A stretch of 46,233 nt of DNA from Photobacterium lutimaris (GTDB lineage: Bacteria > Pseudomonadota > Gammaproteobacteria > Enterobacterales > Vibrionaceae): positions 1 through 46,233 of the forward strand of contig NZ_PYMH01000023.1 in NCBI RefSeq assembly GCF_003025555.1. Direction: 5' to 3'. Positions 8,588-16,928 of the stretch are shown piece by piece; position 1 is the first letter of the stretch, and each line of letters starts with the position of its first letter. A program made the position numbers and the translations under genes. The notes under the pieces were generated by a model. The model was not told the DNA's origin, made no database searches, and saw nothing but the letters and a program-made list of their open reading frames with translations.

Positions 8588-8729
8588 TCGCACAATCACC
8601 CGTTTATTTCTGACAGATATTGTTCGTCTGTTGTGTACCTATTTGGCTTGAATATTTAAACCAGAGTGATAGATCTCAGAACAACATATCATTCGATCAT
8701 AAAATCAATAATAAAAATGAGAATATGAG

Positions 8730-9656
8730 ATGCGAAAAATTAATGACTGTGACATTAAACTCCTCCACTTATTTGCGACAATCGTTGATTCAGGTGGTTT
8801 TTCCGCAGCACAATTTAAATTAAATATGCACCAATCAACAATTAGCACCCGAATGAACGATCTGGAAACCCGACTCGGTATGACACTCTGCCACCGGGGA
8901 CGCAGAGGCTTTCGTCTTACCCATGATGGCCTCAAGGTTTACCAGTTATGCCAGGAACTATTTAATAATATTGTCCATTTTGAAGAGCAGCTCGATAGCA
9001 TCAGAAATGTTTCCCACGGCCATATTAAGCTGACCTTAACCGATAACATTGCCACCAACCCGCAATGCAAAATCCAACAAGCCATCAGGATCTTTTGCAG
9101 TGAGCACCCGAAAGTCTCTATTAACACCGATATCTGGGATTCCTACCAAATAGAGATGATGCTGCTTGACGGTAAAACAGAAGTAGGGATCACCTCTTCT
9201 GAAGTCCCCAAAGACGGATTAAAATATACCTACTTGTTTGGCGAAAGACAGTGCCTGTACTGCGTACCCGACCACCCAATACTCGCGATATCAAAGGAGA
9301 TCACCCCCCAGGAACTACGCCAGTTTCCAGTTGTAGAACGTGGTCTGTCCCACAAAATCACACCGCTTAGCGATACCAAAGATCTGATCCATCTTGCCTG
9401 CAGTACCAACATGGAAGCCACAGCCCATCTCATCCTATCCGGCAATTTTGTGGGTTATCTGCCAGATCACTACGCATCGATTTGGGTGCAGCGAGGAGAA
9501 ATGGTCAAAGTTAACGCCCCTTCTCTGGAGTATTTTGCCAAATTTCATTTGACCACCCTTGAATCAAAAGAATTATCAAAGGCTGCCTCTGAATTAATTC
9601 GTGCCATCACCATGGTGCACCAGCAGCAACAATCTCCGCTCCCCCTCTCCAAATAA
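8730..9656 (+). CDS. LysR-family transcriptional regulator
   Basis: The 308-aa protein has an N-terminal winged HTH (about 6-65; LLHLFATIVDSGGFSAAQ, STISTRMNDLETRLG) and a LysR substrate-binding domain (about 90-295) with the usual GHIKLTLTDN opening. It lies 183 bp upstream of the ornithine-racemase-type gene and transporter, in the same direction instead of the usual divergent one. It probably regulates that cassette, but no operator is assignable by eye. The effector is unknown; an amino acid would fit the neighbours. Confidence 0.88.
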   Translation: MRKINDCDIKLLHLFATIVDSGGFSAAQFKLNMHQSTISTRMNDLETRLGMTLCHRGRRGFRLTHDGLKVYQLCQELFNNIVHFEEQLDSIRNVSHGHIKLTLTDNIATNPQCKIQQAIRIFCSEHPKVSINTDIWDSYQIEMMLLDGKTEVGITSSEVPKDGLKYTYLFGERQCLYCVPDHPILAISKEITPQELRQFPVVERGLSHKITPLSDTKDLIHLACSTNMEATAHLILSGNFVGYLPDHYASIWVQRGEMVKVNAPSLEYFAKFHLTTLESKELSKAASELIRAITMVHQQQQSPLPLSK

Positions 9657-9686
9657 TAAACTTTGTTTTAAATATAATGATTATTA

Positions 9687-9723
9687 CCGCGGGATAAAAT
9701 TACTTATCCTGCGGATATTATTT
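9687..9723 (+). terminator. Terminator after the lysR gene
   Basis: CCGCGGGATAA (9687-9697) pairs with TTATCCTGCGG (9704-9714) with one mismatch-type pair across a 6-nt loop, then ATATTATTT. It separates the regulator from the downstream racemase-transporter pair. Confidence 0.6.
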
Positions 9724-9839
9724 CATCAAAAATAATACATTGTCATTTTTCAAAGTAACCATACAAAACTCATTATTTATCTTTACCCATAAATAGCGCT
9801 CAATAATACCAAATTACAATATTGCCTAAAGGTAATGAT

Positions 9840-10904
9840 ATGAGCACTTACCCTTGCATTAATATTCATTTAGATACGATCACCGAAAATACCCAGCATA
9901 TGGTTTCCGCCTGCCACAACTACGGCGTTTCCCCCGCTGGCATAACCAAGCTGGCCTGCGCCTATCCGGAGGTTGGCCAAGCAATTATCGACGGCGGTAT
10001 TCACCTGCTGGCCGATTCACGCATTGCCAATTTAAAAAAACTCCAGCGGCTTGATGCGGAAAAAATGCTGTTAAGGATACCCGCCATCAGCGAGGCCGAC
10101 GATGTGGTGCATTATGCCGATATCTCCCTCAACTCAGAACTCACGACATTGGAAGCACTGTCTGACGCGGCAGTCAGGCAGCATAAAACTCATCAGATTA
10201 TCCTCATGCATGACTTGGGTGATCTCCGCGAAGGGGCGTTCTATGAAGAAGAGACGATCGCGCTTTCTCACAAAGCAATGGCGCTGCCCGGTATAGAGGT
10301 AGTCGGTCTCGGCACCAACCTCGCTTGCTACGGTGGAGTGGAGCCCACCGCAGAGAACCAGAGCAAACTGGTCAGCCTCGCCAGGCAGATTGAATCTGAA
10401 CTGGGTATCACACTGAAATACATCTCCGGCGCCAGCTCGGCCGCTCTGCCCTTGATGCTCAACGGTCAGCTTCCGCGAGATATCAATCAGCTCAGGCTCG
10501 GGGCATCACTCCTGATGGGTATTGGCTTAAACGATGATCCAATCCCCAATACCCGGCAGGATACTTTTGATCTCACCGCCGAAATCGTCGAGCTTAAAAT
10601 AAAACCTTCAGTACCGACCCATTCCACAGCCCTCGATGCCTTTGGCAACAAGCCTGAGTTTGTTGACAGGGGATTACGCAAACGCGCCATTTGCGCAATT
10701 GGCAAGCAAGATGTCGATATCAGCGAGATCACCCCCAAAGACAAGGACATCATCGTTATCGGCGGCAGTAGCGACCACCTGATCATCGACATCAGTGACA
10801 GCAAGACAGACTACTACACAGGCAGCCTGGTCGAATTCGAACTCTCTTACGGGGGGGTCCTGCAATGCATGACATCCGAATACGTCACCAAACGCTTCAT
10901 TTAA
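9840..10904 (+). CDS. PLP-dependent alanine/ornithine racemase-family enzyme
   Basis: The true start is the ATG at 9840, with AAAGG eight bases upstream; a TTG at 9822 in frame overlaps that site. The 354-aa product is an alanine-racemase-type TIM barrel. The PLP lysine is expected in GITKLACAYPEV (about residue 36). Other marks are GGIHLLADSRIANLKKL, ILMHDLGDLREG, GLGTNLACYGG, INQLRLGASLLMG, and the C-terminal RKRAICAIGKQDVD and SSDHLIIDI. These segments are very close to what I recall of clostridial ornithine racemase, which interconverts L- and D-ornithine. Substrate is inferred from family resemblance; D-threonine-aldolase-like or other racemase activity remains possible. It is followed 50 bp later by a transporter gene. 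Confidence 0.82.
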   Translation: MSTYPCINIHLDTITENTQHMVSACHNYGVSPAGITKLACAYPEVGQAIIDGGIHLLADSRIANLKKLQRLDAEKMLLRIPAISEADDVVHYADISLNSELTTLEALSDAAVRQHKTHQIILMHDLGDLREGAFYEEETIALSHKAMALPGIEVVGLGTNLACYGGVEPTAENQSKLVSLARQIESELGITLKYISGASSAALPLMLNGQLPRDINQLRLGASLLMGIGLNDDPIPNTRQDTFDLTAEIVELKIKPSVPTHSTALDAFGNKPEFVDRGLRKRAICAIGKQDVDISEITPKDKDIIVIGGSSDHLIIDISDSKTDYYTGSLVEFELSYGGVLQCMTSEYVTKRFI

Positions 10905-10954
10905 TTTCGACCCAACTAATGCAGCACCGAACTGCAACCTGCTAAGGAAGCACC

Positions 10955-12367
10955 ATGCTAAAAATTAAAAAGTTTCCCAATACATTTACCATCCTGTTCT
11001 TCTTGATAGCATTTTTTGCCATGCTGACCTACATACTGCCAGCAGGGAAATACACCCGCGAGATGAACGAACAACTCGGCCGTGAAGTCCCTTTGCCTGG
11101 CTCGTTCCAAATAATTGAATCGTCGCCGCAAGGTTTTTTCGACACACTAATGGCACCCATTTCTGGTTTCTATGATCCTATCAGCGGCGTCATCGGAGCC
11201 ATTGATGTCAGCCTCTTTGTCCTGATGGTCGGTGGCTTTTTAGGGATAGTCACCAAAACCGGGGCAATTGATACCGGTATTGCGCGGATCATGGTGCGCC
11301 TGAAAGGCAAAGAGATCTATATGATCCCGATCCTGATGGTTCTGTTCGCGCTCGGTGGCACCTCCTACGGTATGGCAGAGGAATCACTGGCATTTTACGG
11401 CCTGCTTATCCCCATTTTCATGACTGCACGCTTTGACCCTCTGGTGGCCGTTGCCGTGATCTTCGTGGGTACCGGGATCGGCACCCTGGGCTCGACTATC
11501 AACCCGTTTGGTACGGTGATTGCCTCTAACGCGGCCAGCGTGGACTTCCTCAGCGGTGTAGAACTGCGTTTTGCGATTCTGGCAATCGCCCTGGTTGTCG
11601 GTATCGGCTACGTCATGCGCTACGCGAAAAAGGTTCAGAACAATCCAGAGTCATCACTGCTTGCCCACCTGCGCCATGATCACGAACAGCATTTTCTTGG
11701 CAACAAAGACACCACCAGCAACCTGCCGGTGCTTACCGGCCCGCAGCAAGCGGTACTGGTACTGTTTATCCTGACATTCACTATCATGATCTACGGTGTA
11801 TCCGTTCTTGGTTGGTGGATGGCTGAGATGGCAACCCTGTTTATCTTCATGGGGATCCTATGCGGGATTGTCGGCCGCCTGAGTGAAGATGACCTGATTG
11901 ACTCATTTGTCGCCGGTGCAGCCGATCTCATCGGGGTTGCATTAATTGTCGGTGTTGCACGTGGTATCGTTGTCGTAATGGAAGCAGGCAATATCACCGA
12001 TACCATTCTTAACTATGCCGAAGGGCTTGTTGCCGGCAAGAGCTCGGTACTGTTTATCAACACCGTCTACGGCATTGAAATGCTGCTGTCGTTTATTATA
12101 CCGTCTACCTCCGGCCTGGCAGTGATGAGCATGCCTATCCTGGCTCCATTGAGTGATTTTGCCAACACTGGCCGCGAATTAGTCGTTACCGCGTTTATGA
12201 GCGGAATTGGTACTGTCCTGTTTGTAACCCCAACTTACGGTGTACTGATGGGCGGTCTGGCCATTGCGCGTATCCCTTATGTGACCTGGCTGAAATTTAT
12301 CGCACCGCTGGTTGCCTTCTTTGTCGCGCTAAACTGCATCATCCTCTCCATCGGCGTCACCATGTAA
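10955..12367 (+). CDS. YfcC-family (ArcD/DcuC-like) amino acid or carboxylate transporter
   Basis: The 470-aa protein has about 11-13 hydrophobic segments, starting with TFTILFFLIAFFAMLTYILP typical of the YfcC group. Conserved stretches include LMVGGFLGIVTKTGAIDTGI, GTSYGMAEESLAFYGL, TLGSTINPFGT and FIIPSTSGLAVMSMPILAPL. A good AAGGA site precedes the ATG. The gene probably forms an operon with the upstream racemase gene. The pair suggests transport of ornithine, arginine or another basic amino acid, in either direction. Substrate is not readable from sequence. Confidence 0.85.
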   Translation: MLKIKKFPNTFTILFFLIAFFAMLTYILPAGKYTREMNEQLGREVPLPGSFQIIESSPQGFFDTLMAPISGFYDPISGVIGAIDVSLFVLMVGGFLGIVTKTGAIDTGIARIMVRLKGKEIYMIPILMVLFALGGTSYGMAEESLAFYGLLIPIFMTARFDPLVAVAVIFVGTGIGTLGSTINPFGTVIASNAASVDFLSGVELRFAILAIALVVGIGYVMRYAKKVQNNPESSLLAHLRHDHEQHFLGNKDTTSNLPVLTGPQQAVLVLFILTFTIMIYGVSVLGWWMAEMATLFIFMGILCGIVGRLSEDDLIDSFVAGAADLIGVALIVGVARGIVVVMEAGNITDTILNYAEGLVAGKSSVLFINTVYGIEMLLSFIIPSTSGLAVMSMPILAPLSDFANTGRELVVTAFMSGIGTVLFVTPTYGVLMGGLAIARIPYVTWLKFIAPLVAFFVALNCIILSIGVTM

Positions 12368-12387
12368 CCCTACCAACCAGTCGTCTG

Positions 12388-12444
12388 CCCCGGGAGTATC
12401 GCCACTCCCGGGGCCATACATATGATCAGCAACCAGATCATATG
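12388..12444 (+). terminator. Two consecutive hairpins after the transporter gene
   Basis: The first stem is CCCCGGGAGT (12388-12397) with ACTCCCGGGG (12404-12413), a perfect 10 bp. The second is CATATGATC (12419-12427) with GATCATATG (12436-12444), a perfect 9 bp. Neither is followed by a U-tract. They may end the racemase-transporter transcript or protect its 3' end. Confidence 0.5.
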
Positions 12445-12744
12445 TTCAGGCTCTAACCTTATGTGCATTGGCGATTATTGCGCCTAACAACCGACACATA
12501 CGGCCTAAATAACATAAAGCGAGTAAAATAATGAGATCAGATCAGGATTTGAAAAGAATTCCGATTGACAAAATATGCCAAAACGCTAATTATCGAAACA
12601 TCAATTGTTCTTAAGCTATCCATATGTTCACCAACATTGTTTTTGGTCTGATAAGGAAAGGTTAAGAAAAGGTAATTATGGCTTTGCTGGCCGGAATTTT
12701 GGCTAGCATTGAAACAAAGCCCAACGAGGATAAGGTCGATATTT
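12445..12744. other. Leader region upstream of tal
   Basis: This AT-rich 300-bp stretch probably contains the tal promoter. I see no gene, strong hairpin or recognisable operator. A TTG-started extension of tal to 12709 lacks a ribosome binding site. Confidence 0.4.
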
Positions 12745-13695
12745 ATGAGCACTAAACTGGAACAACTGCGCGCGCTAACAACTGTTGTTGCTGATACCGG
12801 CGATATTGAAGCTATCAGTAAGTACAAGCCTGAAGATGCGACCACTAACCCATCGCTGATCCTTAAAGCGGCTCAAATTGCTGAATATGCACCTCTTATC
12901 GAACAGTCCATTGCTTACGCAAAAGCACAGAGTGATAACAAAGAACAACAAATCCAAGACACCTGTGACATGCTAGCCGTCAGCATTGGTAAAGAGATCC
13001 TAAACGTGGTCCCTGGCCGTATTTCGACCGAAGTTGATGCCCGTCTTTCTTACGACACTGAAGGCAGCATTGCCAAGGCGCGTCAGCTGATCAAAATGTA
13101 CAACGATGCCGGTATTACAAATGACCGCATCCTGATCAAACTGGCTTCTACATGGGAAGGTATCCGCGCTGCGGAAGTACTGGAAAAAGAAGGTATCAAC
13201 TGTAACCTGACTCTTCTATTCTCATTTGCTCAAGCGCGTGCTTGTGCCGAAGCGGGTGTTTACCTGATTTCTCCATTTGTTGGCCGCATCATGGACTGGT
13301 ACAAAGCCAAAGAAGGTCGTGACTTCGACGCTCAAGAAGATCCAGGTGTGATTTCTGTATCTAGCATCTACAGCTACTACAAAGAGCACGGTTACAAGAC
13401 TGTCGTTATGGGCGCAAGCTTCCGTAACATCGGCGAGATCCTAGAACTTGCGGGTTGTGACCGTCTAACTATCGCACCTCAACTTTTAGCGGAGCTAGAA
13501 GCAGCAGAAGGGGAAGTTGTAGAGAAGCTAATCGACTCTAACGGCACTAAAGAACGCCCTGCAGCAATGACTCACGCTGAGTTCCTATGGGATCACAACC
13601 AAGATCCAATGGCTGTTGAGAAACTAGCAGAAGGTATCCGTAACTTCGCTGTCGATCAGGGCAAACTTGAAACCATGATTGCAGAGCGCCTGTAA
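12745..13695 (+). CDS. tal: Transaldolase
   Basis: The 316-aa cytosolic enzyme moves a dihydroxyacetone unit between sugar phosphates in the non-oxidative pentose phosphate pathway. It has the full TalB length and landmarks: MSTKLEQLRALTTVVADTGD, DATTNPSLILKA, the Schiff-base Lys132 in RILIKLASTWEGI (same number as E. coli TalB), NLTLLFSFAQARACAEAG, ISPFVGRI and TVVMGASFRN. I chose the ATG at 12745 by family alignment, with AAGG nine bases upstream. Transketolase follows 81 bp later with a terminator between, an arrangement known from the second chromosome of vibrios. Confidence 0.96.
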   Translation: MSTKLEQLRALTTVVADTGDIEAISKYKPEDATTNPSLILKAAQIAEYAPLIEQSIAYAKAQSDNKEQQIQDTCDMLAVSIGKEILNVVPGRISTEVDARLSYDTEGSIAKARQLIKMYNDAGITNDRILIKLASTWEGIRAAEVLEKEGINCNLTLLFSFAQARACAEAGVYLISPFVGRIMDWYKAKEGRDFDAQEDPGVISVSSIYSYYKEHGYKTVVMGASFRNIGEILELAGCDRLTIAPQLLAELEAAEGEVVEKLIDSNGTKERPAAMTHAEFLWDHNQDPMAVEKLAEGIRNFAVDQGKLETMIAERL

Positions 13696-13712
13696 CCCTG
13701 CAGATATAATTT

Positions 13713-13748
13713 AGAAAGCGGCCGATTGCCGCTTTCTTCCTTTTTCGA
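13713..13748 (+). terminator. Intrinsic terminator between tal and tkt
   Basis: AGAAAGCGGC (13713-13722) pairs perfectly with GCCGCTTTCT (13728-13737) and is followed by TCCTTTTTC. It should end or attenuate tal transcription before tkt. Confidence 0.8.
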
Positions 13749-13776
13749 TTAAGACAAATTCATAGTGGATACAAAT

Positions 13777-15768
13777 ATGGAACGTAAAGTGTTGGCAAAT
13801 GCAATCCGTGCCCTGAGCATGGACGGTGTACAGCAGGCAAACTCTGGTCACCCAGGTGCACCTATGGGTATGGCTGATATTGCCGAGGTGTTGTGGCGTG
13901 GCCACATGAACCACAACCCACAAAACCCTGAGTGGGCTGACCGCGACCGCTTCGTGCTGTCTAACGGCCACGGTTCAATGCTGATCTACTCACTGCTTCA
14001 CCTTACAGGTTACGAGCTATCAATTGACGATCTGAAAAACTTCCGTCAACTTCACTCTAAAACACCAGGCCACCCAGAATATGGTTATGCGCCGGGTATT
14101 GAAACCACAACCGGCCCACTAGGCCAGGGCATCACCAATGCTGTGGGCATGGCAATGGCAGAAAAAGCCATGGCTGCACAGTTTAACCGTGACGGCCACG
14201 ACATCGTAGACCACTACACCTATGCCTTTATGGGCGACGGCTGTCTGATGGAAGGGATCTCTCACGAAGCATGTTCTCTTGCGGGCACCCTAGGTCTGGG
14301 CAAGTTGATCGCATTCTGGGATGACAACGGCATCTCTATCGACGGTCACGTTGAAGGTTGGTTCTCTGATGATACGCCTAAGCGTTTCGAAGCGTACGGC
14401 TGGCACGTAATCCCAGCTGTAGACGGTCACGATGCAAACGCAATCAACGCAGCTATCGAAGCAGCGAAAGCAGATCCTCGTCCAACACTGATCTGTACTA
14501 AAACTATCATCGGTTTTGGTTCACCTAACAAGTCTGGCTCTCACGACTGTCACGGCGCACCACTAGGCCACGACGAAATCGCAGCAGCACGTGAATTCCT
14601 AGGCTGGAACCACGGTCCATTCGAAATCCCTGCTGACATCGCAGCTGAGTGGGATGCGAAAGAAGCGGGCGCAGCAAAAGAAGCAGCTTGGAATGAAAAA
14701 CTGGCCGCTTATGAAGCAGCACACCCTGAGCTGGCAGCTGAATTCAAACGCCGCGTAAACGGTGATCTTCCTGCTGAATGGGAAGAAAAAGCATCGGCAA
14801 TCATTGCTGACCTTCAAGCTAACCCTGCTAATATCGCATCACGTAAGGCATCTCAGAACGCACTAGAAGCATTCGGGGCGATCCTGCCTGAGTTCATGGG
14901 TGGCTCTGCTGACCTTGCGCCTTCTAACCTGACGATGTGGTCTGGCTCTAAGTCACTAGAAGCGAATGACTTCTCTGGCAACTACATCCACTATGGTGTA
15001 CGTGAATTCGGCATGACCGCGATCATGAACGGTATCGCACTACACGGTGGTTTCGTCCCATACGGTGCAACTTTCCTAATGTTCATGGAATACGCGCGTA
15101 ACGCAATGCGTATGGCCGCACTGATGAAAGTGCAGAACATCCAGGTATACACTCACGATTCTATCGGTCTGGGTGAAGATGGTCCGACTCACCAACCGGT
15201 TGAGCAGATTGCATCACTTCGCCTGACTCCAAACATGAGCACATGGCGTCCATGTGATCAGGTTGAATCCGCAGTGGCTTGGAAACTGGCTATCGAGCGT
15301 AAAGACGGCCCGACAGCGCTGATCTTCTCACGCCAGAACCTAGCCCAGCAGCCGCGTTCTGAAGCACAAGTGGCTGACATCGCTAAGGGTGGTTACATCC
15401 TGAAAGATTGTGAAGGCAAGCCAGAGCTTATCCTTATCGCAACCGGCTCTGAAGTTGAGCTAGCAGTAAGTGCTGCCGCTGAGCTAACGGCGGAAGGTAA
15501 GCAAGTACGCGTAGTCTCTATGCCAGCTACAGATGCATTCGACAAGCAAGATGCAGCATACCGTGAAGCGGTACTGCCATCTGACGTGACAGCGCGTATT
15601 GCTATCGAAGCGGGTATTGCTGACTTCTGGTACAAATACGTTGGTTTCGACGGCCGTATCATCGGTATGACAAGCTTCGGTGAGTCTGCACCTGCAGGCG
15701 AGCTATTCAAGATGTTCGGCTTCACAACCGAGAACGTCGTTGAGACAGCTAAAGAGCTACTTGCGTAA
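13777..15768 (+). CDS. tkt: Transketolase
   Basis: The product is 663 aa from the ATG at 13777 (family N-terminus MERKVLANAIRALSMDG); a GTG at 13765 would add four residues, and the GTGGA around it looks more like the ribosome binding site. This thiamine-diphosphate enzyme transfers two-carbon units between ketoses and aldoses. Visible motifs are SGHPGAPMGMAD, SNGHGSMLIYSLLHLTGY, TTGPLGQGI, the ThDP/metal motif GDGCLMEGISHEACSL, the DDNGISIDGH loop, VREFGMTAIMNG, and HDSIGLGEDGPTHQPVEQ with its catalytic His. The length matches E. coli TktA. Together with tal it forms the non-oxidative pentose phosphate module. Confidence 0.96.
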   Translation: MERKVLANAIRALSMDGVQQANSGHPGAPMGMADIAEVLWRGHMNHNPQNPEWADRDRFVLSNGHGSMLIYSLLHLTGYELSIDDLKNFRQLHSKTPGHPEYGYAPGIETTTGPLGQGITNAVGMAMAEKAMAAQFNRDGHDIVDHYTYAFMGDGCLMEGISHEACSLAGTLGLGKLIAFWDDNGISIDGHVEGWFSDDTPKRFEAYGWHVIPAVDGHDANAINAAIEAAKADPRPTLICTKTIIGFGSPNKSGSHDCHGAPLGHDEIAAAREFLGWNHGPFEIPADIAAEWDAKEAGAAKEAAWNEKLAAYEAAHPELAAEFKRRVNGDLPAEWEEKASAIIADLQANPANIASRKASQNALEAFGAILPEFMGGSADLAPSNLTMWSGSKSLEANDFSGNYIHYGVREFGMTAIMNGIALHGGFVPYGATFLMFMEYARNAMRMAALMKVQNIQVYTHDSIGLGEDGPTHQPVEQIASLRLTPNMSTWRPCDQVESAVAWKLAIERKDGPTALIFSRQNLAQQPRSEAQVADIAKGGYILKDCEGKPELILIATGSEVELAVSAAAELTAEGKQVRVVSMPATDAFDKQDAAYREAVLPSDVTARIAIEAGIADFWYKYVGFDGRIIGMTSFGESAPAGELFKMFGFTTENVVETAKELLA

Positions 15769-15791
15769 GTGTAAATAGCCATTACCTTTCA

Positions 15792-15817
15792 AAGCCAGGC
15801 CGTCGCCTGGCTTTTTT
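15792..15817 (+). terminator. Intrinsic terminator after tkt
   Basis: AAGCCAGGC (15792-15800), loop CGTC, GCCTGGCTT (15805-15813), then TTTT. A textbook rho-independent terminator. Confidence 0.92.
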
Positions 15818-16151
15818 GCATCTAGCCCTATAGTCCCCAGGCTCTTCTCTATCCTCATCAATAAATATCAGACCCATTAATTAAGCCATGAACCATAACG
15901 GGCATTCCACGAGGTAGCATTGTTCCCCATTTGGGCAAGAAAGCGCACTTTCTCTCGGCACTCGATGGCAAGGTTTTCAATACGACACTGGATGAGCTGA
16001 ACTTACCGAGCAGAGAGGCATGGCGGAATATAGGTATCGCCTATCAAATCAATAGAAACGTCCGATTTCTAAATTTTCCGGTGGCATTGCATTATAGCTC
16101 CATCGACGCGGGACAGCGTCAAACACGATAAATGAGAAAGAGAGTTAAAGC
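15818..16151. other. Promoter region of ahpC
   Basis: This 334-bp region between the tkt terminator and ahpC holds the OxyR-type operator at 16030-16066 and an AT-rich segment around 16089-16097 that could be the -10 region. A 66-codon open frame (15931-16131) runs across the operator; it starts with TTG and I consider it spurious. Confidence 0.6.
16030..16066 (+). promoter_or_regulatory. OxyR binding site upstream of ahpC
   Basis: Four tetranucleotides occur with exact 7-base spacing: ATAG (16030), CTAT (16041), ATAG (16052), CGAT (16063). This is the OxyR consensus ATAG-N7-CTAT-N7-ATAG-N7-CTAT with one mismatch in sixteen. It lies 85 bp before the ahpC start, a typical activator position for peroxide-induced ahpCF. 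Confidence 0.85.
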
Positions 16152-16709
16152 ATGATCAATTCAGAAATCAAACCATTCCAAGCGACTGCATTCAAAAACG
16201 GCGAGTTTGTAGACATCACAGAGCAGGACGTAAAAGGTAAGTGGGCTGTATTCTTCTTCTACCCAGCAGATTTCACGTTTGTATGTCCAACAGAACTTGT
16301 TGACCTTCAGGAAAAGTACGCAGAACTTCAGTCTCGTGGCGTAGAAGTTTACTCAGTATCAACTGACACGCATTTCTCTCACAAAGCGTGGCACGACACT
16401 TCAGACAAGATTGGTACTATCGAGTACTTCATGGTCGGTGACCAGACTGGCACTATCACTAACAACTTCAACGTGATGCGTGAAGGTCAAGGTCTTGCAG
16501 ACCGCGCTACTTTCCTAATCGACCCAGAAGGCGTTATCCAAGCAATGGAAATCACTGCTGAAGGTATTGGCCGTGACGCTGAAGACCTACTACGCAAGGT
16601 TAAAGCAGCACAATACGTAGCCGCTAACCCAGGTGAAGTTTGCCCAGCAAAATGGAAAGAAGGTGAAGAGACTCTAGCACCATCTCTGGACCTAGTTGGT
16701 AAAATCTAA
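16152..16709 (+). CDS. ahpC: Alkyl hydroperoxide reductase subunit C (peroxiredoxin)
   Basis: The 185-aa typical 2-Cys peroxiredoxin reduces H2O2 and organic peroxides. Peroxidatic Cys45 lies in DFTFVCPTEL and resolving Cys164 in GEVCPAKW; the C-terminal tail is of AhpC type. Further marks are FFFYPADFTF, SVSTDTHFSHKAWHD and RATFLIDPEG. AAGAGAGTT upstream supplies a ribosome binding site. The OxyR-type box upstream and ahpF downstream support peroxide-inducible expression with AhpF as the electron donor. Confidence 0.96.
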   Translation: MINSEIKPFQATAFKNGEFVDITEQDVKGKWAVFFFYPADFTFVCPTELVDLQEKYAELQSRGVEVYSVSTDTHFSHKAWHDTSDKIGTIEYFMVGDQTGTITNNFNVMREGQGLADRATFLIDPEGVIQAMEITAEGIGRDAEDLLRKVKAAQYVAANPGEVCPAKWKEGEETLAPSLDLVGKI

Positions 16710-16720
16710 TAAAGAATCAA

Positions 16721-16789
16721 CTGAATAGCGGACACTATTCAGTTTGACAGGCACGCTTTGGCCTACCTCCTAAAGGGCTGGGGCGTGCC
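16721..16789 (+). terminator. Two hairpins between ahpC and ahpF
   Basis: CTGAATAG (16721-16728) pairs with CTATTCAG (16735-16742), followed by TTTGACA. Then GGCACGC (16750-16756) pairs with GCGTGCC (16783-16789) across a long loop. The intergenic gap is about 220 bp. The hairpins may attenuate transcription so that ahpC is made in excess over ahpF, as is usual in this pair. Confidence 0.5.
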
Positions 16790-16928
16790 GCCCCTAAACA
16801 AGCTATCCGCAGCCAAAGACAATCCATCCCACAATATGTTTGCCGACTTGCGCCCCCTTTTTATATTCCTTTAAAGCAAGAAGGTATTGGTCAATACCAA
16901 GAAACAGAATTTAAGAGTAGGCACGATG

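Noticed and set aside
15931..16131. 66-codon open frame upstream of ahpC
   Set aside because: It begins with TTG, has no ribosome binding site, and runs straight across the OxyR-type operator and probable promoter.
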